Positions 21,613 through 34,247 of a DNA stretch of 64,000 bases are shown here, one piece after another (position 1 is the stretch's first letter; every line of letters begins with the position of its first letter). The notes under the pieces are model-generated. The model ran no database searches and was not told where the DNA came from. It worked only from the letters and a program-made list of their open reading frames with translations. Made by a program: the position numbers and the translations under genes. Source of the stretch: Aedes albopictus (lineage: Eukaryota; Arthropoda; Insecta; Diptera; Culicidae); the NCBI RefSeq assembly GCF_035046485.1, contig NC_085137.1:12850252-12914251 (forward strand), read 5' to 3'.

Positions 21613-22127
21613 TGTACCTGAGCGTGTTAGTGGAGTACCAGTAAGTAGAAGAAAATCGAGTTAAATACTGTGAATATTGCGTAACTCACCGGAACAATCT
21701 GTTCCCAGTCATCTTAGCAAACTACAGTAGAATCACTTGGCATTCTACGGGACTCGCGATCAAGGCGACTTACTTCGCCAAAGCTGCACTGCTCAATGAG
21801 GAGGCATCACACTGACAACTTCGGCATGATGCTTGCTAGGGGAAGGGTAGGTAAGGGGAATGACACTATCGTTGTTCACATCCCACAAATATTGTTTCTT
21901 TTAATTCCAAATATGTGTTTGTATCCTATGGCAGTTACATATTTGGACCTCAACACTAAGATCATCTTCAGTGTCTCGTACTTGACGCGTCCGTTCAGTA
22001 ACCGATTGATGAGAGATATACATATTCTAATGTCTAAACCCAATGCTATGATATGAATGCAGTAAATCATATTAAACTACCCTCAACACAGAAAAGTGCT
22101 GTAATCGAAATTAATTCACCTTTTCAG
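21613..22127. other. End of the 8.1-kb Strip intron
   Basis: No gene or clear repeat. It ends in the acceptor TTTTCAG at 22121-22127. Confidence 0.6.
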
Positions 22128-22292
22128 CGTATCCCATTGGAGATGAGCTGCTTTCAGTCAAACTGTTGGGTATGATCACGAAGTTTTGCAGTGGCCTGGC
22201 TCCGCACTTTCCGATGAAGAAAGTGCTTCTGCTTCTGTGGAAGGTTTCCCTCGTATCGCTGGGTGGAATGGACACCCTTAAGACTTTGAAAG
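22128..22292 (+). CDS. Strip: Strip, exon 4 of the visible part
   Basis: It joins exon 3 with matching phase. The protein reads [18 protein letters not shown], then the highly conserved [20 protein letters not shown] and [12 protein letters not shown]. The donor GTGAGG is at 22293. This is the end of the conserved N-terminal half. Confidence 0.94.
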
Positions 22293-22351
22293 GTGAGGCT
22301 TCTTGAATGATTTGAGAACCATTTAATTGGAATCATTACCGCTCCTTCCAG

Positions 22352-22497
22352 ATAAGTACCGTGCCGAGGCCGATCTCCCCCAGAACAAGGAGGACACCCT
22401 GGAAATCTCCAAGGTGATGCGTGCCAGCTCGCCCCCGATAACGGCACCCTCGAACGAGGACAATCAAAATCCCAAGCGCAACAAGCCGTTCCGAAGA
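22352..22497 (+). CDS. Strip: Strip, exon 5 of the visible part
   Basis: After a 59-bp intron it encodes DKYRAEADLP, VMRASSPP and the basic end PKRNKPFRR. SPP in this position is conserved in the family. The linker between the two folded halves begins here. It ends in phase 0 at GTATGT (22498), where a 28.5-kb intron starts. Confidence 0.93.
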
Positions 22498-24395
22498 GTA
22501 TGTACGAACACTACTAGTCAGTTGCAAGAGGTAGTAAAGCTTTCTTGAGTATTATTTTTTCTTCCACTCTTTGATTCCCCACTTTTTTCAAATTTTCGAA
22601 AAAAAATATCAATTATTTTTTCCGTTATTTCGATTCCGATTCTTCAAAACAATTTTTACCCCAAAATGATCGAATTTTTGCTCACAGTTTTTTCCCTTCT
22701 TATTAAAACCAATCTTGTTCGAAAGTTGAATCATTCTTTGCCGAATATGTTTTTATTTTCACCAAGAACAACTTTAAACGGGAGAAGAGAAGCGCGAACA
22801 AAGCAGACACATCTTACAAAACGAAAAAAAAAAAAACCGAAGACAGAATCTAGAATCTCAATCCACTACCTACTGTTCGAACGGACCACATCAACAACAA
22901 CAACAACAGCGACAGCGAATCAATTTCAAATCCGCCTTACTGCTTCTGCCTAGCGAACGACAAATCTTCAGATAATTGTTTCTTGATTCAATTTTATAAG
23001 TTTTAGTTCTCATTGCACTTTTTTTTTTTCCTGTGAATAGACCATACCCGTTAGATCTTACCTTTTAAGCAACACTGTTAAGCCAAACATTTTCAAAGGA
23101 GTCCTTAAAATAATCATAAAATCATAATAAATTCCTTTAGGTTTTATATCGGTTCTCACAACCTTCTCAGAACTAAAAACGGACTCTTTGTTCTTACTTG
23201 ATTTCGTCGCTTTTCTTTTAAATGTTTTTCCCTTTAAAAACAAGCTGGTTTGCAGAGGTAATTTCGCTAATTCTAAAGCTTTGACCCGACGGAAATGGTC
23301 TATTTAAAGTTCTTTTTTATGTTTTTTTTTTAATTTCCATTATACCACTCAGGAGAGCCTTCTTGCTACCTTCGATTGCAATTACGAAGAAGAAACCCAA
23401 ACATATAGTCTACCGTGTAATCGTTATCATCCATCCATCCATTAGCTGAGCGCATAATGCCAGACTCTTCCACGCCCTTCTACGAGTAGTTGTTTGTTTG
23501 CCAACATTTGCCTGCTCGACGTACCTATATTGTACTTCATTGTTCATGCTAGTTGTCAGGAACTTTGCCTCTTCAGTTTATTTTCAGTGGTGCTTGAACC
23601 TTCGTAGTTGCTGCTGTATTCGAAACTTACCCATTGTTGCATTTCAATTATTCATTTCTTGTTTTATGTTCGTATTCCCTATATTATCATATTTAGATTC
23701 TAACTCATTTTCAGTTTGAATGTTTCATCTCAAGTTTTTGTTTTTTTTTCATATTTTTTGTTTGTTTCAAACTTTCAATTTTCTAGTCAAATATTATCGA
23801 TTTAGAAAAATGAAATCCGAAATTATTATTCCCATTTCTTCGTTTTTACATTGTTGCAATGCTGGATAGATAGTTACTCAAACTGGAATCATAGCCCATT
23901 CTCAATTTTTTTCGTTTTTTTTTTAATTTGAGACCATACACTTTAAAACGTATAGAATATAGATTGCTGTTTAGTTGAGTTTGCTGTTCACTGTTGTTTA
24001 ATGTATCTCATATTTACCAACTACCAGTACTACTAGGACTACTGCAGTTACAAAAACTCATGCCACAAGCACCCACGTTCATTCCTGATTACAAAAACAA
24101 CTCTTACTAAAACAAAACAGTACATAATCATGAATCAAATATTAGAACAAACGACAGCAACCTTTAATCCGGATAACACTATTATTCATTCAATTCTATC
24201 AGAGTACCTACCAAAATACTACCAAAAAACTGGATGTTGCAGTTCGATGTTACTAACACACCCTCGCACATACACACGTATCAAAATTCCTTTACCTAAC
24301 TCCGATATCCTCAATTTGAAAATGTTATGGGGTCGTCCATAAACCACGTAGACAGAAATTTTTGCCTTCGCAGATTTCCCCTCCCCGTCGTAGAC
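22498..24395. other. Proximal part of the giant Strip intron, AT-rich
   Basis: No mobile-element coding was recognised. Many T and A runs, and a CAACAACAACAACAG stretch near 22893. It is notably free of the debris that fills the rest of the intron. Confidence 0.55.
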
Positions 24396-27300
24396 TCCGT
24401 TCAAAAATTTGAAAATTTATTTGGAGCGTAGACTACATAATATTCATACCGAAATTCCTTCTTATTCTCCGAGGGATTACAAAATTTGCCGTAAATTATT
24501 CTTGCAAAATTCCTGCAAATGTAGTCCACAAATTCTGCTTCCAGGAGTTTCTAGGGAAGTAGCTCTTCCAGTATTGTTTTCTGCAATTAGTTCAGAGATT
24601 CGTTTGAATCAAAATTTCTGCAAGGTTTCTCTTGCAGAAATTCCTGTGGGTCAAAATTTCCTTTGAAATTCTTCCAAAATGTCTCAGGGAATCATTTACT
24701 GCATTCCTACGGGAATTCATCCGAAAATTCATTCACGAATACCTACATAAATTATAACGAAATTCCTCCAATAACCCTTCCGGGAATGCTTCACGGAATT
24801 CTTCCAGAAATTCTTCCGGAAGTTAAACCAGAAATTTTCTTGGAAATCCTCCAGAAATTCTTCTAGGAATTCCTCCAGAAATTCCACCAGGGCTTCTTCC
24901 TGGAATTCTTACCGGAATTAATCCAGAAATTCCTCCGGGAATTCTTAATGAAATTCCTCCAGAAAATCTTCTGAGAACACCTCGAGAAAATAATTAAAGA
25001 ATTCCTCCAGATCTTCCGGAAATTGATCCAGAAATTTCTTCGGGAATTCCTCCAGATATTACTTCGGGAATTCCTTCAGAAATTCGTTAAGGAATTCCTC
25101 CAGAAACTTCTCCAGATATTCCTTCATCAGAAATGCCTTCGTGAATTCTTCTACACTTTTCTTCGGGAATTCTTCCAGAAATTCCTTCGGGAATTTCTCC
25201 AGGTTTTTTCAGAAATTCCTCCACAATTTCTACCCGCAATCTTTCCAGAAATTTCTTCAGGAATTTATCCAGAAGTTGATAGAAGAATTTCTCAACAAAT
25301 TCCTCCTAGAAATCTTCGAGAATTTCTCCAGAAATTCCGCTGGGAATACCTCCTGAAATTTCTCCGAGGAATTCCATCGTAAATTCCTCAAGAATTTTCT
25401 TCGGGAATTCTTGCAGAAATCCCTCTGGAAAATCTTGAAGAAATTCCTCCGGAATACCTCTTGAAATTTCTCTCCTCCGCGATGTCCCCCATCCCTCCAA
25501 AAATTCCTCCGGAAAATCCTCCAGAAGTTCCTCCGAGAACTCCTTTAGAAATTTCTCTGGGAAATTTTCCAGGAATTCCTCCAGAAGTTGTTTTGGGAAT
25601 TCCATCAGAATTATCTCTGGGAATTCCTCCAGAATTTCTTCCGCAAATTCCTCCAGAAATTCCTCAGTGAATTCCTCCAGAAACTTTTCCTGAAATTTCT
25701 CCGGAAACTCCTCCGGGAATGCATCCAGAAATTCCTCTGGGAATTCCTCCAGAAATTCCTCTGGGAATTGCTCCAGAAATGCCTTCAGAAATTTCTTCGA
25801 AAATTCTTCCAGAAATTCATCAGGAAGTTTTTCGGAGATTCGTCAAAATTCTTCTTCTTCTTCGTTTTGGTTCTACGTCCCCACTGGGACTTGGCCTGCC
25901 TCTCTTCAACTTAGTGTTCTTTGAGCACTTCCATAGTTATTAATTGAAGGGCTTCCTCTGCCTGCCATTGCATGAATTTGTATATTGTGAGGCAAGTACA
26001 ATGATACACTATGCCCAGGGAGTCGAGAAAATTTTCCCGTCCGGAACGGGAATCGAACCCGCCGTCTCCGGATTGGCGATCCATAGCCTTAACCACTAGG
26101 CTAACTGGAGACCCAAATTATAAATCCTTTATAAATGCTTCCGGAAATTCCTCCAGAAATTATTTTAAAATTTCTCTGAGAATTCCCCCAGAAATAGCTC
26201 TTAGAATTTTGCGGAAATTCCTTCGGGAATTCCTCCAGAAATTTCTTCAGAAATTCCTCAGGAAATTCTTCTAGAAATTCCTCAAGAAATTTTTCAAGAA
26301 ATTCCTCAAGAAATTTCTCTGGAAATACATCCGGCAATATCTCCAGAAAGTCCTTTGTGAATTCACTAGAAATTCCTCTTGGAGTTCACTTTTAAATTCC
26401 TCCGGGGATTCCTCCATAAATTCTTCCGCGAATTCCTCAAGAAAGTTCTACAGAAATTCGTCCAAAAATTCCTCTGAAATATTTTCACGAAATTCCTCCG
26501 GGCATTCATCTAGAAATTATTCCAGAAATTTCTTAAAAAATTCTTCCTGGAATTTCTGTATAAATTCCTCCGGGAGGTTCTCCAGAAATTCCTACAGGAA
26601 CTCGTCCAAAAAGTCCGCAGGAAATTCCACCAGAAATTCTTCCGAGCATACATCCAGAAATTCCTCCGGGAATTCCCGAAAATCTAAACATTCCTCCAAG
26701 AATTCTTAACAGATATTTCCTCAGAGAAACCTCGAGAAATTCCCTCAAGAAATCCCCAAAAATTTCCCTTAGGGATGACCCAAGGCATTCCCACACAGAA
26801 TCCCCAAAAAATCCATCAGGGATCATTCAAGACATTTCCCTGAACAATAATCAAAGAATTCCCACAAAGATTACTCGAGGAATTTGCTCAGAGAATCCTC
26901 AAGGAGTTCCTTCAGTGGCTCTTCGAGATAATCTTCAAGGAATTCCATTGAGGATTTCTGATGAAATTTTGGCGGAATCCTCAAGAATTTTCCTCAAAGT
27001 TTCCTTAAGAAATTTCCGCATGGATTACTCAATAAATTTCCGCATGGATTACTTATTGAATTTCCTCAGGGATTCTTCAAGAAATTAGCTCAGCACATCT
27101 TCAAGGAATTCCTTCAGGGTTTACTCAAGAAAATTTTATCTGGGATTGCTTGAGAAATTTCGTCAGAGAATTCTCGAGAAATGCAGTCGGAGAATCCTCA
27201 TGAAATTCCTTCAGGGATAGCTCCTGCAGGAATCATCAAAGGAATTCCTGGAGGAATCCACAAAGGAATTCCAGGAAGAATCCTAGGATGAATTCCTGGA

Positions 27301-28060
27301 GGAATCTCTGAAGGAATTGTTGAAGTAATCATCAAAAAAATCTGGAGTTATCCTTCCTAGACACATCTGAGACGGAGTTTCTGGACGAATCCTCAAAAAA
27401 AATCCTGCAAGAGTCCTCAAAAGCATTCCTGGAGGAATGCGCAAAAGAATTCCTAGGGAAATCAACAGAGGAATTCCCGGAGGAATCCCAGTAGGAATCT
27501 CTGAAGGAATTCCTGGAGGAATTTTCAAAGAAATGCCTGGAGGAATTATCGAAAGAATACCTGGGAGAATTCCAAAATAAATTCCTGGATGATGATCTAA
27601 TGACTACTCCTGGAGGAATTCCCGAAGAATTTCCTGGAGAAGTACCAGAAGGAAATTCCAAATTAAACCTAGAATCCCGGATGCGTACGTGAAATCCCAG
27701 AAAAAAAATCTAAATTAATTCTTGGAGACATCCCTGACGGAAATCTTGAAGGAAATTCGAGAAGGAACTTCTGTGGGCCTTTCTGAAAAAAAAAAAAAAT
27801 ACAAAAGAAGTCATAGAATAAAAAAATCGCAGAAATTTTGAAAGGACCCACCGAAGGGATTTCTTTATGAATCTCCGATGAAGTTTCTGGAGAAATCCAT
27901 GAAAACAATCCTGCTAGAGGATTCTTGAAACTATTCTTGAAGGTATCCCCGAAAGAATTACTAGAGAAATCCTCGAAGGGAGTTCTAGAGAAATTCCTAG
28001 AAGAGTGTTCGACGAAATTTCTTAAGGAATCTGCGAAAGATTTCGGTTTGCTTATTTGAT
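24396..28060. repeat. 12-bp-period degenerate array II, sense switches near 27235
   Basis: This is the largest array. From 24400 to about 27230 units follow GAAATTCCTCCA or GGAATTCCTCCG. From about 27240 to 28060 the sense reverses (CTGGAGGAAT). A Feilai-like SINE interrupts it at 25850-26112. The stop-free frames inside encode 4-residue repeats such as GIPPEIPP or EFLQKFLR and are products of the period, not genes. Confidence 0.85.
25850..26112 (-). mobile_element. Feilai-like tRNA-derived SINE, copy 1
   Basis: On the minus strand it has a tRNA-like head (GTCTCCAGTTAGCCTAGTGG, B box GGTTCGATTCCC). The body contains GGAAGTGCTCAAAGAACAC and CCCAGTGGGGACGTA, and it ends in (GAA)n. The plan and 3' block fit the Aedes Feilai family, named from memory of that family. 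It is inserted in array II. Confidence 0.82.
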
Positions 28061-28979
28061 GATGTTTCTGCGAAAGAGAAAGTTTTAGTTAGAAGGTTCT
28101 CAGGTTGGGTCGCTGGTGGAAAAGACCCGCTGTATATTGCTTGATGCGAAGCTTGGATACCGATTTTGTGCCGAGGCCATCAATGCAGCCGTATATACCT
28201 CCAGAATATTATGCTATTGAGGTTCATCGAGATGGCGCCTACTGAGTTGTGGTACGCAAAGTTGCTGGACTACAGCAATCTGTACTTTGGATGCTCAGTA
28301 AATGATAAGTTCACTCGTGGCGAACTCACCTAGGGCGAAAAGCCACGTCAATAAAGACAAAAAAAAAAAAGTTCATGTGGCAAGAAGCTCCATCCTAAGT
28401 GTAAGAAGCTCACGTTCGTGGGGTATGTTGATAACCATAAGCGTTGCGATTCATAGTTCCCACCACCGACAAAATAACCATCAGCCGAGATGTGAAGTTT
28501 ATCGAGATGGAGGAACAGGAGGAAACCAAGTATTCTGTGAAGTTGAATCCTCAAATCGTAGCATACCAATCTGAAGTCCTGCCGTCGTCCCGCAGTTCGT
28601 CGATTCCTTGGATGACCATGATGTTTTGATTGTAAAATCTGAAGGAGTAAGAAGAGCAGCCAACGGATGTAAATTCAAGCATGTGCGATACACTGAACGA
28701 AAATGAAGATGCTGCAGCAGTCGTGGCAACAATCGACGAGATACCTATCCAACCATTACGCCGGTTAGACGATCATCTCGTAGCACAAAGGGAGTGCCGC
28801 CTTAACGGTTCCGAGCAACAACTGGAAAAATGAAGAAGTTAACAGATGAGCCGAAAACGTACGACGATGCAATGAATGGCCCCGAAGCTGAACTCGAGGC
28901 TGAACTATGGAAGGCATTTGACGGATTCACCAACAGATCGATTGGCAGCAGAGCGATTGGCTGCAAGCAGTGCTGAAAA

Positions 28980-29345
28980 ATTCATTTCGTCATACCTAAA
29001 TTCAATCACCTACAGCTCATTTTAGAAGCTGAACCTGAGAATATGGTGTATGAAAAACTTGTGCGGCTAGATCAGTTCTGCAAGAAAGTCACGGAAAAAC
29101 CGTTACTTTTCGAATATTTAAGGTAAATGTCACGGACTACCTTTGAAAAATTCCAAATGATATTCACCGTGAATATCATTGGCATTTTTCGAAGGTGATT
29201 TACCTTAAATTTTCAAAAAATAGCGTTTTTTCTGTGACTTTCTTGCAGAACTGGTCTAGCCGCACAAGTTTTTCATACACCATATTCTCAGGTTCAGCTT
29301 CTAATATGAGCGGTAGGTGATTGAAATTCGATATGACGAAATGAC
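28980..29345. mobile_element. Foldback MITE in the copia element
   Basis: Arms at about 28981-29157 and 29165-29345 are inverted copies, sharing GAAGCTGAACCTGAGAATAT and its complement. They would form a hairpin of about 170 bp with a very short loop. The copia frame resumes after it. Confidence 0.82.
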
Positions 29346-29674
29346 TTTTTCAACACTGGCTGCAAGTTGATTTTTGTGCGAAAATTGAACGAAGACGGCA
29401 ACGTATAGCAAGGTATGAAGTCCGTCTTGTCTCAAATTACTTAAATCAGTAGTTCGGGGCAGACCATGAAGAAGTATTTGCGCCAGTGATCTGGCAGGTA
29501 ACGTTTGGAGTGCTGCTAACAATTGCCAGTCAACGAGAAGTGTTAGTCAAACACGCGAATGTGAAAACCGGAACAAGAAGTTCGACCAACTGTTAAAGCA
29601 GATGAAGTTCCAACTATCGAAGAATTACCGGTGCATGTACGTCAGGCGTAATGGAAAGAAGTATCCCTTCCTGG

Positions 29675-29940
29675 TACCGTCTACTCCCGTTGGTTTGACC
29701 GCATTCAATCTGAGCACTTTTTAATTTGACCTCCGCTAATCTGCACATCGTTCAAACTAATAATGGTTCATTCTGCTCATGGAACGGGGTGAAACGGAAC
29801 GCAGAATCAAAACAAAACAGCAAAAACGGTTTCCAGCATTGTGTTTTCCGACGGCCAAAGGGTTACTAGAAGTTCAAATTAAAAAATGAACCCCGTTCGT
29901 TTGCATGAGATGTTGTTCAAACCAACGGGGGTAGACGGTA
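29675..29940. mobile_element. TA-flanked TIR MITE in the copia element
   Basis: Ends read TACCGTCTACTCCCGTTGG and the near-complement ending GGGTAGACGGTA. TA sits at both edges. It is 266 bp and noncoding, and it interrupts the copia RT region. Confidence 0.8.
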
Positions 29941-31139
29941 GTTCATTCATGTTAACGTTGACGACATGGTGATTGCCTATCACAAAGAAGAAGAATAAGG
30001 AGAGATTCAATGATATCTGAACATGCATTTTCAAGTGGTGTCACTAGGTAACATCAACCATTTGCTTGGCATGAAGATGCGACGCACTGAGAAAGGATAC
30101 TCCTTAAATCTGCAGACAAACGTGTTGGGAACCACTGAGCAGATCAGCATTCTCTCCATATACTGCTCGCTCATCGAAGGCAATGAGTCTGCCTTTCGGT
30201 CGTTGCACAAAGCAGTCAATTAGATTTAGAAGTTTTGTAACAACCGTGCTGTAAACGTGTCGCGTCTTGGTAATGTAGTATTTGTAGTGTAAAATAAGTC
30301 TACGTTTTAATGTGTTCTTGTTTACTCCTGTGAGTTTAAATACACGACAATGTGTCACGGCCATCCCAAACTCCAGGACGTAACAAAAAGGTTATGGCAC
30401 GTTTTGGGATTGATAAAACTAATCCATCCAAATACCCATGGATTCTGGACACATTCAACAAAAGGAGGAGGCAGCAAAGCTGGCTGATAAGCGTCAGAAT
30501 ATGCCAGTCTCATCGGGTGTTTGCTGTACGTGGCAGAAAATACTCGCCCGGATATTGCCGTAAACATTTCCATTCTGGGCAGATCAATGAGCGCATCTAA
30601 ACAGGCAGATCGGATCAAAGCAAAATAATATTTTGGTACTTCAAGCATACCATGAATCATGAACTCGTTTAAGGAAAACCCGATTCCGTCCTGGTGATGT
30701 GCATTGATGCAGATTGGGCAAGTGATGCAACGACTCGTAAGTCTAACTCCGGGTACTTGTTCATGTTCGGCGGAGGACCAATATGCTGGGGATCGCGCCA
30801 TTAGATGTACGGAGGCGGAGTCGCATAATGTTGCCAAGAACTGCCATGGATCAAACGGTTACTATCGGACGTCTCAGTGAATACAGCCAAGACATAATCC
30901 ATGAAGACAACCAATCTTGTATCCATCAATTGGAGTCCGGACGGTCAACCAACCGTTTGAAACATGTCATCACTAAGTACCATTTCGTATACCAGCTGAT
31001 GGAAGATGGGATGATCCGGATTCAGTATTGTTCCACTGAAAACGCCGACATACTGACGGAACGCCAGACTAATGAGAAACTATGAAGATTTAGGGAAGCA
31101 TCTGAAGTTCATCCGTCGAGGAGGAGTGATGGAAGCTAG

Positions 31140-31357
31140 GCGGCAACTCTGGATCTTATTCGACTCTCGAGTTCCCATAGAGTGGGTTACTGCCGAACTA
31201 ACCGCATTCCAGCGAACCGCGTCTAGGCACATTCGGAGTCGTGTTCCAACCGTCTGTGGCCAGCATGTTGTTCTGCTAGGTATTCAGGACACTGCGAGCA
31301 CTTGAACAAAACGTATTCCGCCGTTAGTTCAAACCATGCTCAGACGGGTGAGGACAT
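31140..31357 (-). mobile_element. R1-like LINE C-terminus, distal part
   Basis: On the minus strand the frames read SSPV then LTAEYVLFKC and PEYLAEQ, resembling the cysteine/histidine block after the RT in R1-type LINEs. The preceding residues lie across the LTR element at 34875-35040, so the LINE was split by that insertion. Confidence 0.6.
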
Positions 31358-31653
31358 TGTAGTGTATAAAGCAAAAGTCAATAAGAAATATTAACGAAAA
31401 AGTTATTCGACTCGAAGTTGCAAAACCATTTCAGTGCATTTGCCAACACTGATAGTCGACATAACAAAATAGCGGAATGACAGATGCGCCGGTAAAGCAG
31501 AAAACGAACGAAGCAAGCCAAGCTTCAGGCATGCTCGGTTTTGTATTACTCGTTCTTCTTTCGACGGATTTTGGAACGAACGGACGTGTTCGTGCGGCGC
31601 TGTGGTGCTGCGGCCAGCGACAGTTTGGCAGCCTTTTTTTTGGATTCACGACA
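31358..31653 (+). repeat. 5' LTR
   Basis: It begins TGTAGTGTATAAAG and ends ACGACA. TATAAAG near 31364 could be a TATA element. It is nearly identical to 34580-34874. Confidence 0.92.
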
Positions 31654-31841
31654 ATGGCACAGCCGGTAGGCGTGATGCTTCCAGTTGTAAGTATTGTGAA
31701 AATCTCGGAATTGTGAAGAACCTAAACTGCAAATAATATAGAAAGTGATGAAAAGTTTGTGTTTCTGCCAGTGGCGAGCGGGTTGACAAGGTGCTTCGTC
31801 GGAGCAGGAGATCAAAGAAAATCAAAATTAAGATTGTATTA

Positions 31842-32060
31842 GCCGGTGCGAGAGGACGCCGTGCTGAATAGATTGGACGCAGGTGCGGGAGGACACCCTG
31901 TAAAAAAAATGTTTTTGCCGGTGCGAGAGGACGCCGTGGAAGATGACTGTTCGGCAGGTGCGAGAGGACGCCTAGAAAAAAAATTGGTTTCGCCGGTGCG
32001 AGAGGACGCCGTGCAATAAAAAAAAACTTCAATTCGCAGGCGCGCAAGGACGTCGAGTGA
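31842..32060 (+). repeat. GC-rich tandem repeat, six units
   Basis: Units resembling GCCGGTGCGAGAGGACGCC start near 31842, 31878, 31917, 31953, 31992 and 32035, with a period of 36-43 bp. They are separated by A-rich spacers. They sit in the leader of the LTR element, where packaging or translation signals lie in related elements. A role is only a guess. Confidence 0.85.
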
Positions 32061-33049
32061 AGGAATGATTTGATTTCGGGTAAGAGAGAGAGCATGGAAT
32101 AATACAAAAACTATGTTAAGTTACCCGATGATTAAGAAGGAATTTTTAAGTTGGAATAAGTTTTTGATGGGTATCAATTGAATTTAGACTGGATTTAAAT
32201 TGGAATCAATTTAGATGAAATTTGGATTAGATAGGGAATGGATTTGTACTGAAATAAGGTTATATGGATTGGATTTAGATTGGGTAGCGATTGGACTTGG
32301 ATGCATTTGAATTATATGTGGATTGAATTTGAATCGAATTTTGATTTGAATTGGGTTGAACCTAGGGTTGAACAAAAATAAGAATTGAAGTGAATAGGGA
32401 TTGAAATTGGTTTGTATTTTGAATGGATCTAAAGTAAATGTGGATTCAATTGAAATTTGATTCGATTGAATTGACCATGGATTAGAGTGGCAATAGATTA
32501 AAATTGGTTCGATTATTGATTGAATTAGGTTTAAATGAAATATATGAATGGGAATTGAATTTGAGTTGTATTTAGAGTGGAATTTATTGGATTGGATGGA
32601 ATTTGGTATACATTTGGATAGAAAATTAATGGAAAATAAAATGAATATGTATTGTTTAAATTTAGATTGAATTGGAAATGAATTCAATTTCTATTGGATC
32701 GGAATTGGAATGTATTTAGATTGGATTTGGGTTTGATGTGGATTACATTTTTATTAAATTCCAGTTGAAATTTGTTTCAATGTGGATAAGAGCAGGACAT
32801 AATTCAGGGATGAACTTGGAATGAATTAGGATAGGAGACGGTTTGGATTCGGTTTTATTTTTGACTGGATTTGGGATGGATGTGGAATGAATTTGGTTTT
32901 CATTTTGAATGGATTGATTTGAATTTGCATTGTAATTGGATTATAATACAAGAGAATATGGATTAGAATTGGATCTGATGTGAATGACAATTGTTTTGGG
33001 TTTTTATTTGATTTGGAATAAATTGGAATTGAACAGTGAATCAAAATTC

Positions 33050-33440
33050 AACCATCGCGCGACAATAACGACAATGTCGTAACCTGAATTTGTTGCGACA
33101 TTGTACCCAATGCGACATAGGTTTGTCACAACTTAAACAGGATAGGACAAGATTGGGCACCACGAAATTAGAGATTTTTAAGGCTTGCTTTGTGATTTTC
33201 TAATGGTAACTTCGAGTCGGTAAACACTGCAACGCTGCTGAAGATGTATCATCAAAAAATTTCGATTTTGGGTTGATAATAATTGATTATTCACGAGTTG
33301 AAAAGTACGCAACAAATTCAGGTTCCATTTTGTCTGCAACAACAATTTTTGAGATCATGTCATTATCTGTTACCAGTTGGGATAAAGAGTAATCGCCGCG
33401 TCTTCTTTATTGCTTGTTTCGTGCCTCTTTTGTCTGACCA
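33050..33440. mobile_element. Non-repeat insert with inverted 17-bp arms
   Basis: This stretch breaks the TTGGAT pattern. AACCTGAATTTGTTGCG at 33081-33097 is exactly complementary to 33308-33324. The ends are not clear. Probably a MITE. Confidence 0.55.
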
Positions 33441-33986
33441 TTCTCTTCACTGGAATCTTGATTGGATTGTATGTGGATAGCACAAGGGATACATAAAGAT
33501 TGGAATGGGATTAGAATTAGTTTGGATTTTGATTGAATATGGATCAAATCGGGATTTTGGACTTGATTGAATTTGGATCGGACCTAGGCAGTACAAAGGT
33601 TGAAATTTTAATGTGGACCGGGTTTCGATTAGATTACGATTGAATTTTCATTAATTTTATAGAGAAGAAAAAAATAAACAATATTAAAATAAAACAATTA
33701 AAAAAAAATTACATTAGGTGAAGTTTGTACTAGGTTGATGGATTTAGTTGATTCTAGGTTGGATGTGCACTTTATATGTACTTGTTTGGATTTTGTAGGA
33801 TGAGCATTGGATAAGATTGAAATTGGATTTACATTGTAACTTGATGTATTCAGATAGTAAATGGATTAAACTTAGATTGGATATGGTTGCATTGGTTTGC
33901 ATTCAGATTCGACTTTGATTAAATTGACATTCGTTTAGTTTGGTTGATTGGTTTGAATTTCGATTGGAATTGGATTGGGGTTGAAG

Positions 33987-34247
33987 CACCGACGTGACAG
34001 TGGTGATTCAAAACTGTCCCCCCCCCCCCCATTTTAACGTTCGACCAGCGAAGCGAGCGATCGCTTCTGTCAAATCAGCGCAGACGCGAACCGTTTCCTA
34101 TATGAACACACGGGGGTTTGGTGTCGAGCTAGCAAATCATTGCGAGCCGTTATAGAGGTGGCGATAGTGTTCGGCTATTTTTCATCATGGCGTCACGGAC
34201 AACAAATTTGAATTTTTTGTTCTAGCTGTCACGTCGGTTCGTCGGTG
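33987..34247. mobile_element. MITE, 7-bp target duplication GTTGAAG (family copy B)
   Basis: It is the same family as 10988-11214 in the opposite orientation. The right end is complete (CTGTCACGTCGGTTCGTCGGTG). The left end (CACCGACGTGACAG) lacks 8 inner bases. GTTGAAG lies at 33980-33986 and 34248-34254. A 12-C run lies near 34017. It is inserted in the LTR element, so it is younger than that element. Confidence 0.9.

Larger units (their letters stand above)
28070..31139 (+). mobile_element. Decayed Ty1/copia element with three nested changes
   Basis: Pieces occur in the normal copia order. The integrase end is near 28200-28500 (PTELWYAKLLDYSNLYFGCS, TFVGYVDNHK and ISRDVKFIEME, frameshifted). 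RT traces follow near 29370-29560, and HVDDMVIAYHKEE and NINHLLGMKMRR at about 29955-30085. RNase H is near 30700-31075 (IDADWASDATTRKS, GYLFMFGGGPICW, HEDNQSCIHQL, STENADILTERQ). A foldback at 28980-29345 and a TA-flanked MITE at 29675-29940 interrupt it. Stops and shifts are frequent. No flanking LTRs were found. Confidence 0.8.

Noticed and set aside
25023..25382. 119-residue frame of EFLQKFLR-type repeats, and similar frames at 25306-25605, 25461-25670, 25588-25914, 27283-27661 and 40457-40781
   Set aside because: They are produced by the 12-bp DNA period. Equivalent frames are open in several phases and on both strands, with no start or splice context.
31646..32107. 153-residue minus-strand frame with RRPLAPAK repeats
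   Set aside because: It is the antisense of the GC-rich tandem repeat and the element leader, so it is not taken as a gene.
32211..32687. 158-residue minus-strand frame rich in Ile, Gln, Ser and Asn
   Set aside because: It is the translation of the TTGGAT-type repeat in the LTR element and matches no protein family.
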